Source: Paenisporosarcina antarctica
Lineage (GTDB): Bacteria > Bacillota > Bacilli > Bacillales_A > Planococcaceae
Assembly (NCBI RefSeq): GCF_004367585.1
Contig: NZ_CP038015.1
Coordinates: forward strand, 3,664,001 to 3,728,000
Direction of reading: 5' to 3'
DNA: 64,000 nucleotides
The position numbers and the translations under genes are program-made. The notes under the pieces were generated by a model. That model was not told where the DNA came from. It saw only the letters and a program-made list of their open reading frames with translations, and did not search any database. This document shows positions 52,114 to 60,774 of the stretch, piece by piece (within the stretch, counting starts at the first letter, position 1; each line of letters starts with the position of its first letter).

Positions 52114-52587
52114 TTATTTTTGTACAAAACCTAACTTTTCATATAAATCTATGGCTTTGACATTTGCCACAGTTACATTTAGTTCAATAACATCATAACC
52201 CATCTGATATAAGGTATTCATGCTTGATCTAATTAACAAACTTGCCATTCCCTGATTAAGATATTTTTTCCCTGTATAAATCTCCGTAATTAATGGTGTT
52301 CCACTCCAAAGATTTATACATATCACAGCTGCAGATTCATCGTTCATTTCAATCCAAAAAGATGCTTCAGATATAAAAGCTCCATATCCATTATTAATAA
52401 TTTTTTCAACTTCAAGAATAGCTTGCTCCAACGTTTCTTCTTGCTGATCCACTGTACCTTCATAAGCTTCTAACATCGTAGTAGCCACTTTTGTAATGTC
52501 GTGTTGCGTGATGGGCTTGAACTGAAAGCTACTGTAAACTTGCTGAGACTCGAGTTTACAAGACATTTTGATTCTACGCTTTCCCAC
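52114..52587 (-). CDS. GNAT-family acetyltransferase
   Basis: 157 residues. TEIYTGKKYLNQGMASLLIRSS has the acetyl-CoA loop (Q/R-x-x-G-x-A/G as NQGMAS), and VTVANVKAIDLYEKLGFVQK is the typical GNAT end. The GTG at 52587 is 8 bases past AGAGGTG; an ATG at 52593 lies too near. Substrate unknown. It precedes no partner; the methylase gene ends 22 bases upstream. Confidence 0.78.
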   Translation of the reverse strand: MGKRRIKMSCKLESQQVYSSFQFKPITQHDITKVATTMLEAYEGTVDQQEETLEQAILEVEKIINNGYGAFISEASFWIEMNDESAAVICINLWSGTPLITEIYTGKKYLNQGMASLLIRSSMNTLYQMGYDVIELNVTVANVKAIDLYEKLGFVQK

Positions 52588-52608
52588 AGTCATCACCTCT
52601 CTATTAGT

Positions 52609-53559
52609 TCATTGACACACTACTACTTCTCTAGAAAATACTCCTTTTTTGGCAATACATCTGTCTATTATGGTAAAGCCTGCTTCTTCAAGCATATGAT
52701 CAATATTATCAATCGTGACCAATACTAACTTTTTTGTAAATGGTCGGGCATTCTTTAAAATTGAGAGCTGATCTTCTGGTGTAGCATGCGTGTAGAGATT
52801 GTATGGCATATCAATAATTGTCGCATCATAGTTTGTGGATACCTCAGCGATTGGTCCTAGGTCTACTTCTCCAGTTAAATCGAAATACGCGATATTTTCG
52901 CGTGAGCCCAATACTACTAGAGGATTAATATCTCTACCGACAATATCAATTCCCATCGAGAGTGCTTCAACTAAAACAGTACCTATTCCACAACAAGGAT
53001 CAATGGCTTTAATACCATGAGGATTTGGGACTGCAATATTTGCTACAGCTCGTGCGACTCGTGTACTAAGTGCAGTCGAATATTCTCGAGGTTTTTTCAA
53101 ATGACGCAACCATATAGCTTCACTTTTCATGTGTTTACCAAAATACCATCGACCTTCATACGGAATTAAACCGAATGTGATATCAGGATGATGAACATCT
53201 GCTTCACCTTCAATAATCAAGCCGATTTCTCGTTCGATTTCTCGTTTTTGTTGATAGTTAATTTTTTTTGTTGTATCCAAATCATTAATTTTCACGAATA
53301 GAACTTTAAATGTCGATTCCATTTTAACAACTTCCACTTGTTTCAAAATATCTGACAATTCATCACCTTCAAACAGAACTTCAATTCGCTCTTTTATAAA
53401 TGGACTTCTGCTTGGAATAATATTGATTGAGCTTTTAAGAATTTTTGAACGTGTATCTATTACAAAAAACGAACGCATTTCTAGGTGACATAATGATTCT
53501 TCGTCATCCGTATAAGCGTATGTATATATAAATTCACCTGTTGGAGCTATTTGATTCAC
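52609..53559 (-). CDS. TRM11-type RNA methyltransferase
   Basis: 316 residues. An N-terminal domain of about 160 residues is followed by a Rossmann methylase: AIDPCCGIGTVLVEALSMG is the SAM loop, VGRDINPLVV the acidic end, and IIDMPYNLYTH the catalytic motif IV (D-P-P-Y variant DMPY). Related to Trm11/TrmG10 guanosine methylases acting on tRNA. The exact target is not deducible. Confidence 0.82.
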   Translation of the reverse strand: MNQIAPTGEFIYTYAYTDDEESLCHLEMRSFFVIDTRSKILKSSINIIPSRSPFIKERIEVLFEGDELSDILKQVEVVKMESTFKVLFVKINDLDTTKKINYQQKREIEREIGLIIEGEADVHHPDITFGLIPYEGRWYFGKHMKSEAIWLRHLKKPREYSTALSTRVARAVANIAVPNPHGIKAIDPCCGIGTVLVEALSMGIDIVGRDINPLVVLGSRENIAYFDLTGEVDLGPIAEVSTNYDATIIDMPYNLYTHATPEDQLSILKNARPFTKKLVLVTIDNIDHMLEEAGFTIIDRCIAKKGVFSREVVVCQ

Positions 53560-53847
53560 TTAATTCCCACCCTTTTAGATAATCTTCATTTTAATACTAC
53601 TACTAGTACTTGTAAGTATAACAATTGCTACTACTTATGACGCTAAAGACTAACCAATTTCTTTATTTGTCTTTTACGATTTAAACAACAATTATTATCG
53701 ATAATAATAAGCAAAGAGATAATTCTATCGATAACACATTAACACACTGAATCCTTCAGATTTAATAAATAAATTTTAGCTTACATAAATTTGTTTATCA
53801 TGACCATACTTATTTAGCACCACATTTTGAAAGGAGACGTTTAAAAC

Positions 53848-54354
53848 ATGGGAAAAGACAATCACAATTCTTCAAGTAACAATAAAAATTCTTTACCTCA
53901 AACGCCTAAAACTGCAAAAACTAATCCAAGCAATAACCAAGAGGAGTTCTCTCGAGAGTTAATGGGAAGTGAAAATACTTCAAATAACAAAAAAAGTACT
54001 CAGAATCCCCAAGCAAACAATAATGCAAATACTAACCCTAACAACAGACGAGAGGAATTCGCTCGCGAGTTAATGGGAAGTGAAAATACTTTAAATAGTA
54101 AAAAAAATACTCAGAAACCTCAAGTAAACAATAATGCAAATACTAACCCTAACAACAGACGAGAGGAATTCGCTCGCGAGTTAATGGGAAGTGAAACTTT
54201 AAACAGCAAAAAAAATACTCAGAATCCCCAAGCAAACAATAATGCAAATACTAACCCTAACAACAGACGAGAAGAGTTCTCTCGCGAGTTTACGGAAATC
54301 ATTAAGAAAAATACGACGCCTGAACAAAATAATCCGAATCGACGCAATAAATAA
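53848..54354 (+). CDS. Asn-rich repeat protein with EEF(A/S)RE motifs
   Basis: 168 residues, no signal peptide. Three full repeats of about 35 residues and a terminal partial copy contain NNRREEFARELMGSE or NNRREEFSRE, separated by poly-Asn/Lys/Thr linkers. The DNA repeats are nearly identical (54000-54290). The layout of a short E-F-A-x-E motif in Asn/Gln-rich linkers recalls gamma-type small acid-soluble spore proteins, whose EFASE sites are cut by the GPR protease. That assignment is inference. AAGGAGA precedes the ATG. It is paralogous to the protein at 58465. Confidence 0.75.
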   Translation: MGKDNHNSSSNNKNSLPQTPKTAKTNPSNNQEEFSRELMGSENTSNNKKSTQNPQANNNANTNPNNRREEFARELMGSENTLNSKKNTQKPQVNNNANTNPNNRREEFARELMGSETLNSKKNTQNPQANNNANTNPNNRREEFSREFTEIIKKNTTPEQNNPNRRNK

Positions 54355-54386
54355 GCTTCTTTATCGTTTCCAATTTAATTTCTCCA

Positions 54387-54427
54387 AAAACAAGAAGCAG
54401 ATACCCTTTATTGGGTACTGCTTCTTC
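54387..54427. terminator. Bidirectional terminator
   Basis: AAGAAGCAG-TACCC pairs with GGGTA-CTGCTTCTT; Ts on both sides. It separates the Asn-rich gene from the convergent CotB-like gene. Confidence 0.85.
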
Positions 54428-54471
54428 GTCTTTCTAATAATAATACCGAATACCTTTTGAAATTATATTTG

Positions 54472-55128
54472 TCACTCATGGAGAGATTTAAGGTGGGCGA
54501 TATTCAAATAGATAATTTGTCCATCCCCTGTGATTAACTCCACTAAATTATTTTCTGCATTATTAATCTTCCCAATTTTTTGTGAATCTTTTCCTAAATC
54601 AAAAGTGACTATTTTTCCAACAAACGTTTTCAATTGTTCTTTAAATGTTGAAGCGAATATCCCTTCAGAACTACTTAGGGATTGGCATGCCTTGATTTGA
54701 TAAGGGGTTTTATTAATATAAGGAATTAGCCATTTAAGATGAACAATCGGAATATGGATTGTTTTGAAGGCTGGTGAATAGAAGATAATATAGTCATCTT
54801 GAATTTGATTGATATACCCATAAACAGTATGATTTCCTGATAAAAAAATTTCCACAAATATTTCGGAAGCATTGGTTAATATTTTTTTTAATGAAATAAG
54901 ATCTTCATTTTTTTGAATAGGAGATGAATCCGGGTTAATAAATTCGTCTTCAGTTGAATCTCCTTTTCTTACACAAAGGATATGCATCATTGGTAAATAA
55001 ACGTAATTTTGACCGTTGAATAGAACGATGATATCCGAACCAATCTCCATAAGCTTTCCGGTCATGCTTTTTTTTGAGGTTAGTTCAATTTCTAATATTT
55101 GTCCTGTATATGAACTTAGGTTATTCAA
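54472..55128 (-). CDS. CotB-related spore protein with LSm-like modules
   Basis: 218 residues with three modules of about 55 residues (starting near 1, 75 and 165). Each has G-x-I-x-x-I pattern and ends in Y-L/I-P-x-x-H-I/L (QNYVYLPMMHI, KTIHIPIVHLKWL, IIYLNIAHLKSL). The same module builds CotB and YuzF (DUF2642). No Lys/Ser-rich tail. TTG start after GAAGGAG. Probably a coat protein, by relation to the neighbouring gene. Confidence 0.65.
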   Translation of the reverse strand: MNNLSSYTGQILEIELTSKKSMTGKLMEIGSDIIVLFNGQNYVYLPMMHILCVRKGDSTEDEFINPDSSPIQKNEDLISLKKILTNASEIFVEIFLSGNHTVYGYINQIQDDYIIFYSPAFKTIHIPIVHLKWLIPYINKTPYQIKACQSLSSSEGIFASTFKEQLKTFVGKIVTFDLGKDSQKIGKINNAENNLVELITGDGQIIYLNIAHLKSLHE

Positions 55129-55146
55129 TTATTTAACTCCTTCAAC

Positions 55147-56514
55147 TTATAAAATAAAAAGAAGCCACAGATTAAAAGCAATTAATGTAACGAAAAGCGT
55201 CATTGGAATAACCAATAAAGCTACTTTAAAGTATTTCGACCATGTAATATAAATTCCATTTTTTCTTAAAACAAACATCCATAACAACGTAGCTAATGTG
55301 CCTAACGGCGAAAGTAATGCGCCAATATCACTACCAATGATAATGGCGATATAGGAAACTTGCAGCGTTTGTATATCCAATCCCATATCTGTAATGATTA
55401 AAGTGCCTAGCATTACAGAAGGTAAATTATTCATCAAATTCGATAGAACACTGATGAATATTCCTGTAATAAAACTGGCGAATACTAAATTCTCCTTAAT
55501 TACACTTTCAAATAGACTAATAAAAAACACCGTAATACCTGTGTTATTCAATGAATACACCGTAACGTACATACCAAAAGCGAAAACAAGAATATGCCAT
55601 GGCGCTTTCATAGCGACATCCTTAATGCCCACTTTCATACTAATCCATCTAATAACGATTAAAATAACAGCTCCTGTAATGGCTATAACTTCTATAGGAA
55701 CTCCATATGATGGGAGAATAAAGTAACTACCTCTTATTAAAACAACGATAATTATACAAATTTTAAACAATGCCCAATTGATCGTTTGTAGTTTTTGTGC
55801 TTCTCCTGACAAAGGATGAGAATTCGCTCCTTGTGATTGCTTTGACATTAAAAATTCAATTGAAGAATCATTAATCGTGGCTATATTTTTGGGGATGTCT
55901 TTCTTAAACAGATGATATAAAAGGAGACAAAGTGTAGTGATGCCAATCATAGAAGGAACGAAGGCGAAACGAGTGTAAGAAATTAAATCTAAACCCACCA
56001 TTTTTAAACCAATCAAATTTGCAATATTACTTACACCAATTGGCAAACTAGCTGCTGTGGCAATAAATACACCTGCAAATAAATAAGGCAATTTTTGACG
56101 TGGTTTTAAATGGAGCAAGAAAACAATATGAATAATAATTGGAGTAGTAATCAGGATACTCCCATCATTATTAAAAAAAATAGTCATTAAAAAACACAGG
56201 AACATAACGTACATAAATAATTTTTTTCCTGAGCCTTTTGCTTTATTAACAATATTAACGGCTGCCCACCGAAACACCCCAATGCTTTCTAAGACAATAC
56301 ACATGATAATTGTGGAGATAATGGTAATGGAAGGACCACTTACAAGTTTAAAAATTTGCAAAATATCACTAAAAGGAACAACACCTGCTATAAAAAGAAG
56401 TATTGCTCCACTGATTGCAGGGATGGATTCATTTATTCCCCAAGGTCTCCACATGATGAAAAGTGTTGTTAGCGCAAATATCGTGAAAGTATAGATGATT
56501 ACGTACTCATGCAT
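55147..56514 (-). CDS. ArsB/NhaD-family ion transporter
   Basis: 455 residues with about 11 membrane helices. FFNNDGSILITTPII and the repeated LMNNLPSVMLGTLII/GSDIGALLSPLGTLATLLW segments are the two inverted halves typical of the ArsB/NhaD (IT) superfamily. ArsB exports arsenite/antimonite, NhaD exchanges sodium for protons. No arsR or arsC lies nearby, so the ion is uncertain. Its start overlaps the end of a small upstream gene by 8 bases. Confidence 0.8.
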   Translation of the reverse strand: MHEYVIIYTFTIFALTTLFIMWRPWGINESIPAISGAILLFIAGVVPFSDILQIFKLVSGPSITIISTIIMCIVLESIGVFRWAAVNIVNKAKGSGKKLFMYVMFLCFLMTIFFNNDGSILITTPIIIHIVFLLHLKPRQKLPYLFAGVFIATAASLPIGVSNIANLIGLKMVGLDLISYTRFAFVPSMIGITTLCLLLYHLFKKDIPKNIATINDSSIEFLMSKQSQGANSHPLSGEAQKLQTINWALFKICIIIVVLIRGSYFILPSYGVPIEVIAITGAVILIVIRWISMKVGIKDVAMKAPWHILVFAFGMYVTVYSLNNTGITVFFISLFESVIKENLVFASFITGIFISVLSNLMNNLPSVMLGTLIITDMGLDIQTLQVSYIAIIIGSDIGALLSPLGTLATLLWMFVLRKNGIYITWSKYFKVALLVIPMTLFVTLIAFNLWLLFIL

Positions 56515-56653
56515 TAGAATTTACCCCATTAATACGGAATTTCATTTTTCTCTTATTTGGATTATTATAAGGTATAACATGCTTTTCTACAGATGGAGTT
56601 AATAACTTATAAAAAAATAGTCCTAAGATCATTATTAAAGAAAAAATAATCAT
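56507..56653 (-). CDS. Small single-helix membrane protein preceding the ArsB-like gene
   Basis: 48 residues. A strong GGGAGGGAGG site precedes the ATG. An N-terminal helix (IIFSLIMILGLFFYKLL) is followed by a basic polar tail (NKRKMKFRINGVN). Its last 8 bases overlap the transporter start, so translation is coupled. It may be an accessory subunit or a leader peptide. No family recognised. Confidence 0.6.
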   Translation of the reverse strand: MIIFSLIMILGLFFYKLLTPSVEKHVIPYNNPNKRKMKFRINGVNSNA

Positions 56654-56711
56654 TTCCTCCCTCCCTCCTTTCTATCGGAATGAAAATGACTTTTTCGTTG
56701 CACTCAACCTT

Positions 56712-57836
56712 TTATTTTTTTTTGTTCTTTCTATACTTTTCCACAAGACTTTTCTTTGGTTGATTACTGCCTTGTTTTTTTCTTCTATTTACAGTATTTG
56801 TTGGTCGTGTATTTGTACTTTCTTCTCTATGGGGTTTTTCAGTATTTTGTTGACCTTCAGGATTTTTTTCTGGAGATTGAGCTTTCGTTGAATTAGATTG
56901 TTGTTTTTGTTGTCGCGCCTTTTTCTTCATATGTTTATTTTTTCTTTTAATCGCTTGATTTAACTCTTCATCAAAGGTTACTTTTTCGTTTATTGAATCT
57001 TGATCATTTGTTTCAACTGATGTTTCATTTGTTGTCTTTATGTTTTCGTTTCCTTCTAAATTTTCATTGGTATTTTGTTCATTTGTCTGTTCTTGTGATT
57101 TATTGATACTCACGCTAAAATTTTTCACATGATATGTTGGTATTCTAAAAATCTCGTTATTCACAATTAGTACAAGGTAGTTTTCATTAGCCTCAACTAA
57201 CAACCCTTCTATACTTTCAGGACCTTTTCTATTTATCTTTATCCAAGAAAGTTTAAGATTTGTTAGTAAATTAATTGTGTTATCTGCAGAAATCTGATTA
57301 TAAACTTCCATAATATTAGTTACTGTGTTAGTCAATTCTTCTGGAATTACATCTTCATTTGAAGAATTATCAACTAGTGTTTCATTATCTTTATCAATGA
57401 CTTGATTAGTAGATGTTAAATTATGACTTAAGCTTTTAATATGTTGTTCTTTGTAAAATATTAATCCATCTTCCTCTGTATAAAGGACAAAAAAGTCTTC
57501 CTTTACATCGATTAATTTGCCCACCTTCGATTCAGGACCATTCCCATTAATACGTATCGTTTGTTCTTTGAAATTAACAACGAGTTCATTAAACGTAGCT
57601 GCTTTATGCAAGTTGTTAGTATCGTATACTTTTAAAATAGAATTAAATCGAATCTGTGAATTTTCACGAATACTTTTAATGTGTGCCGTTTTGTAGTAAA
57701 TAATATGACCATCTTCTTTTTGTAAGGTTAAATAATCATCGTTAACATCCAATAAAACTCCATTATTTGAATCGGGTCCCCCTTTATAAACTTGAACTGC
57801 TCTACCCACTAAAGAAGATATATACTCATCTTTCAT
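56712..57836 (-). CDS. cotB: Spore coat protein CotB-like
   Basis: 374 residues. Three CotB modules: VQVYKGGPDSNNGVLLDV with IIYYKTAHIKSI (about 10-55), IRINGNGPESKVGKLIDV with IFYKEQHIKSL (about 85-130), and WIKINRKGPESIEGLLVEA with FRIPTYHVKNF (about 205-250). These parallel B. subtilis CotB, an outer-coat protein. Instead of CotB's Ser/Lys repeats, phosphorylated by CotH, the tail is a Lys/Arg/Gln/Asn-rich stretch (NKHMKKKARQQKQQ to the KNKKK end) with few Ser. The ATG at 57836 follows GAAAGGGG; 20 upstream codons lack a site. Confidence 0.85.
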   Translation of the reverse strand: MKDEYISSLVGRAVQVYKGGPDSNNGVLLDVNDDYLTLQKEDGHIIYYKTAHIKSIRENSQIRFNSILKVYDTNNLHKAATFNELVVNFKEQTIRINGNGPESKVGKLIDVKEDFFVLYTEEDGLIFYKEQHIKSLSHNLTSTNQVIDKDNETLVDNSSNEDVIPEELTNTVTNIMEVYNQISADNTINLLTNLKLSWIKINRKGPESIEGLLVEANENYLVLIVNNEIFRIPTYHVKNFSVSINKSQEQTNEQNTNENLEGNENIKTTNETSVETNDQDSINEKVTFDEELNQAIKRKNKHMKKKARQQKQQSNSTKAQSPEKNPEGQQNTEKPHREESTNTRPTNTVNRRKKQGSNQPKKSLVEKYRKNKKK

Positions 57837-58078
57837 AGCTGTTTTTTCCCCTTTCTTCCTAACTTTGATTACAATTAAATAAAAAGCTGTATGCAAATTT
57901 AATTAAAGCAAATTATTTTATTGAGTGTATCGTATGTATATGTCTATAATTTGTCTAATGCATAGGTCAATAAATCAATTTTTTATCAGTACGGGGTTAT
58001 TATTTGAATTTTATGCAAAAAGGTATCTTGTTCTTCTTGTTGAATACTTAGAATTAATAAGTCACTGGAGGTTTTTTT

Positions 58079-58387
58079 ATGGAAAAAAAGCAATTTTTAT
58101 ACCAATTAAAATTAATTCCTACATTGTTAGATGAATCAAACTGGACCGAAAAAGAAAATGAAATTGTTCAGCAACATTTTGAAGCATTGCAGAATTTACA
58201 AATAGAAGGAAAACTAATTATGGCAGGAAGAACTTTAAATATGGATCCTACAGGGTTTGGAATTGTTATATTAGAATTGGAGTCAGAAGAAGAGGCACTA
58301 ACTTTAATGGAAAATGATCCAGCTGTTAAAGAGGGAATTATGAAAGCAACATTATATCCATATCATGTTGCCTTGATTAAAAATTGA
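58079..58387 (+). CDS. YciI-family protein
   Basis: 102 residues of the YciI ferredoxin-like fold. QHFEALQNLQIEGKLIMAGR holds the conserved His, and GFGIVILELESEEEA and DPAVKEG the Asp region. Proposed small enzymes or binding proteins without settled function. GGAGG lies 6-9 bases before the ATG. Cytoplasmic. Confidence 0.85.
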   Translation: MEKKQFLYQLKLIPTLLDESNWTEKENEIVQQHFEALQNLQIEGKLIMAGRTLNMDPTGFGIVILELESEEEALTLMENDPAVKEGIMKATLYPYHVALIKN

Positions 58388-58464
58388 AAAATAATTTCTA
58401 CATGAAAACACCTATTTTAAGCCATACTTTTTAAGAACAAATACTTTGGAAAGAAGGCGAAGAG

Positions 58465-58668
58465 ATGGGGAAAAACAATAATAATCCAACAAGTAAAAGC
58501 AACAAAAATGCATCAAAAAACAATAATAATTCAACGCAACAAAAAGACTTGGACTCAACACTAGGAAAAGCAAAGGAAGAATTTTCTCGTGAATTCTTAG
58601 AAATCATCAATAAAACTGGCAAACAAAAAGAAAAATCACCAAATCAAAACAATAAAAACAAAAAATAA
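58465..58668 (+). CDS. Asn/Lys-rich small protein with EEFSRE motif
   Basis: 67 residues, no signal peptide. Poly-Asn and Lys tracts surround one KAKEEFSREFLEIINKTG segment, almost the same as the C-terminal EEFSREFTEIIKKN of the protein at 53848. The two start alike (MGKNN / MGKDN). Together they form a paralogous pair, probably spore proteins. AAGAAGGCG before the ATG is only moderate. Confidence 0.7.
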   Translation: MGKNNNNPTSKSNKNASKNNNNSTQQKDLDSTLGKAKEEFSREFLEIINKTGKQKEKSPNQNNKNKK

Positions 58669-58695
58669 TTTAGCTTCAAATTGGAGTGAATTACT

Positions 58696-58869
58696 TTGAG
58701 CTTGAATCGTGAAAAAGAAGTGTATCCCGATTCTAGAAATACTATTGTCAGCTTAAATGGCGTGCAAGTGTGGATTGATAATAAATTTGATGATGAAGTT
58801 TTGGACGATGATGTTATTGACTCAATTGAAAATCCAGAAAAAACAACTAAGAAAAATGCATCCAAATGA
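58696..58869 (+). CDS. Small acidic protein, unknown
   Basis: 57 residues from a TTG start, 9 bases after TTGGAG. It begins LSLNREKEVYPDSRN, has one short hydrophobic stretch (TIVSLNGVQVWIDN) and an acidic end (DDEVLDDDVIDSIENPEK). It follows the Asn-rich gene by 27 bases and ends just before a strong terminator, which supports a real, cotranscribed gene. Family not recognised. Confidence 0.55.
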   Translation: MSLNREKEVYPDSRNTIVSLNGVQVWIDNKFDDEVLDDDVIDSIENPEKTTKKNASK

Positions 58870-58871
58870 TT

Positions 58872-58911
58872 AAAATAACCACCCTTTACATATGTAAAGG
58901 GTGGTTATTTT
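58872..58911. terminator. Terminator, perfect palindrome
   Basis: AAAATAACCACCCTTTACAT pairs perfectly with its reverse complement; a T run follows on both strands. Confidence 0.9.
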
Positions 58912-58932
58912 GGTATCCTCGATTATAAAAGA

Positions 58933-58967
58933 TGGAGTGCCGGTTATATATTACACCAGGCACTCCA
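58933..58967 (-). terminator. Terminator of the nucleoside transporter gene
   Basis: TGGAGTGCC pairs with GGCACTCCA, ending in a T-rich stretch on the minus strand. Confidence 0.75.
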
Positions 58968-58987
58968 TAAAATTAAAGCTTATTCGT

Positions 58988-60202
58988 TTAAATAAACATT
59001 CCTGCAACGGCAGCACTTAGTAAAGATGCCAACATCCCTGCAGCTACAGCACGTAAACCTAGTCGTGCAATATCTGAACGGCGAGAAGGAGCAAGTGCAC
59101 CTAATCCCCCTAGAAGAATGGCCATCGAACTTAAATTGGCAAAACCACATAATGCAAAACTAACTACGATTACTGTTTTTGGTGACAAGTTTGCTATTTC
59201 CGGAGCAAATGCAGCATACGCAACAAATTCATTTAAAACAAGTTTCTGTCCAATGAAACTACCTGCAGTCACAGCTTCTGACCACGGGACACCAATGGCA
59301 AAAGCAATTGGTGCGAAGACAAAACCAAGAATTTGCTCAAGTGATATAGAATCGTATCCAAACCACCCTCCAATACCACCTAAAATCCCATTAACCATAG
59401 CAATTAGCGCGATGAACGCTAGCAACATGGCACCGACATTTAGTGCCAGTTTAAGACCGTCACTGGCACCCCGAGCCGCAGCATCAATGACGTTTACTGA
59501 ATCTTGATCTTTTTCCATTTCAAATACTGTTTCATCTGGAACCTCTGTTTCTGGAATCATTAATTTGGCCATGATTAAACCTGCAGGTGCAGCCATAAAG
59601 CTTGCTGCCAGTAAATATTCAAGAGGTACACCTAGTAATGCATATCCAACAAGAACAGAACCTGCGACGGATGCTAGTCCACCTGTCATCACTGCAAATA
59701 GTTCAGATCTCGTCATTTTCGCAATGAATGGACGAATTATTAAAGGTGCTTCTATTTGTCCAACGAAAATATTCGCTGCTGCGGAAATCGATTCAGCTTT
59801 ACTTGTTCCAAGTAACCATGATAATGCTCCACCAATAAAGCGAATTAATACTTGCATAATCCCTAAATAATACAATACAGAAATTAATGATGAGAAGAAT
59901 ATTATTACTGTTAAAACTTGGAATGCAAAGACAAATCCAAATTTCTCTACATCCACAGCTGGTCCAAAGAGGAATGAAACACCTTCGCTAGCATAACCAA
60001 TTATATTTTGTACTTTATTGGACAACCACACTAATCCTGCTCTTCCTGCTTCCCACTTCAAAACAATAAACGCAAAAATTATTTGAATCGTTAAACCACC
60101 TAAAATGGTTCGATAATTAATCGATTTTTTTGCACTAGATAATAGAAACGCGATACTTAATACAACAAATATCCCGCCAATTCCCCAAATAATATTATTC
60201 AC
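58988..60202 (-). CDS. Concentrative nucleoside transporter (NupC/NupG/YutK type)
   Basis: 404 residues with about 10 helices. [34 protein letters not shown] and [18 protein letters not shown] are the CNT substrate/sodium motifs; [20 protein letters not shown] is the C-terminal motif. It imports nucleosides with protons or sodium. A cre-like box lies 29 bases upstream of the start. Monocistronic; no salvage genes are adjacent. Confidence 0.9.
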   Translation of the reverse strand: MNNIIWGIGGIFVVLSIAFLLSSAKKSINYRTILGGLTIQIIFAFIVLKWEAGRAGLVWLSNKVQNIIGYASEGVSFLFGPAVDVEKFGFVFAFQVLTVIIFFSSLISVLYYLGIMQVLIRFIGGALSWLLGTSKAESISAAANIFVGQIEAPLIIRPFIAKMTRSELFAVMTGGLASVAGSVLVGYALLGVPLEYLLAASFMAAPAGLIMAKLMIPETEVPDETVFEMEKDQDSVNVIDAAARGASDGLKLALNVGAMLLAFIALIAMVNGILGGIGGWFGYDSISLEQILGFVFAPIAFAIGVPWSEAVTAGSFIGQKLVLNEFVAYAAFAPEIANLSPKTVIVVSFALCGFANLSSMAILLGGLGALAPSRRSDIARLGLRAVAAGMLASLLSAAVAGMFI

Positions 60203-60230
60203 CTATGTCACCTCGTAATAGATTTTGATA

Positions 60231-60246
60231 AGAAAACGCTTTCTTG
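60231..60246 (-). promoter_or_regulatory. cre-like box upstream of the nucleoside transporter
   Basis: AGAAAACGCTTTCTTG agrees with the CcpA consensus TGNAARCGNWWWCA at 12 of 14 positions, with the central AARCGNWWWC intact. Catabolite control of nucleoside uptake is known in B. subtilis. A GTCTG-ACGA-CAGAC repeat lies about 40 bases further upstream. Confidence 0.55.
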
Positions 60247-60383
60247 AAAATTTAATATCACTTCATTTGTTGTCTGACGACAGACCACATATCGGAATCT
60301 TAACAAATCCGAATAAATAAGTAAATGGATATTATGTGTAAGAAAGAACATGATGTCCGAAAATGGTAAAGAAAATTCAACAC

Positions 60384-60440
60384 AAAATAAGAAGCAAGTA
60401 GATCCTATATCGAATTAGGATCTACTTGCTTCTTATTTTT
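60384..60440 (-). terminator. Terminator of the germination operon
   Basis: A very long perfect hairpin (AAAATAAGAAGCAAGTAGATCCT and its complement) with a short TATATCGAATT loop, T-rich on both strands. Confidence 0.92.
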
Positions 60441-60520
60441 CTGACACTACTCACAAACTGCTGTCTATAGGAACCTTCTTTTTCTATGTTCAAATCAAAA
60501 CTAACCGGTTTATATTTTCT

Positions 60521-60754
60521 TTACTCTACTAATAGTGAAATAAGATCACTTAATGGTTTTAACATAAATGTAATGAAGTCAAGTGGGTTTGGAATGGTTT
60601 TACCGATTGCATAAGTAATACTTAACCCAACTCCAATTATAAGAAGACTAGAAAAAACAACGATCTCTTTTTTTTGTTTCTTTTTCACAAGAGGTGGAAC
60701 TTTAATAATAAAAATCACTCCACCCACTAGAACAATTGCTAAGCTTTTTATCAT
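60521..60754 (-). CDS. Germinant receptor D-subunit-like small protein
   Basis: 77 residues, two membrane helices (LAIVLVGGVIFIIKVP and VVFSSLLIIGVGLSITYAIG) joined by a basic KKKQKKE loop. Small two-helix proteins of this size are encoded in or near many ger operons as D subunits that modulate receptor function. Here it is the last gene, 20 bases after gerC. That position is the main evidence. Confidence 0.75.
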   Translation of the reverse strand: MIKSLAIVLVGGVIFIIKVPPLVKKKQKKEIVVFSSLLIIGVGLSITYAIGKTIPNPLDFITFMLKPLSDLISLLVE

Positions 60755-60774
60755 AATTAATTAACCCTCTTAAT

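Noticed and set aside
55147-56514. Arsenic resistance operon
   Set aside because: No arsR, arsC or arsA lies nearby; only family-level similarity to ArsB/NhaD supports it, so arsenite export is not claimed.
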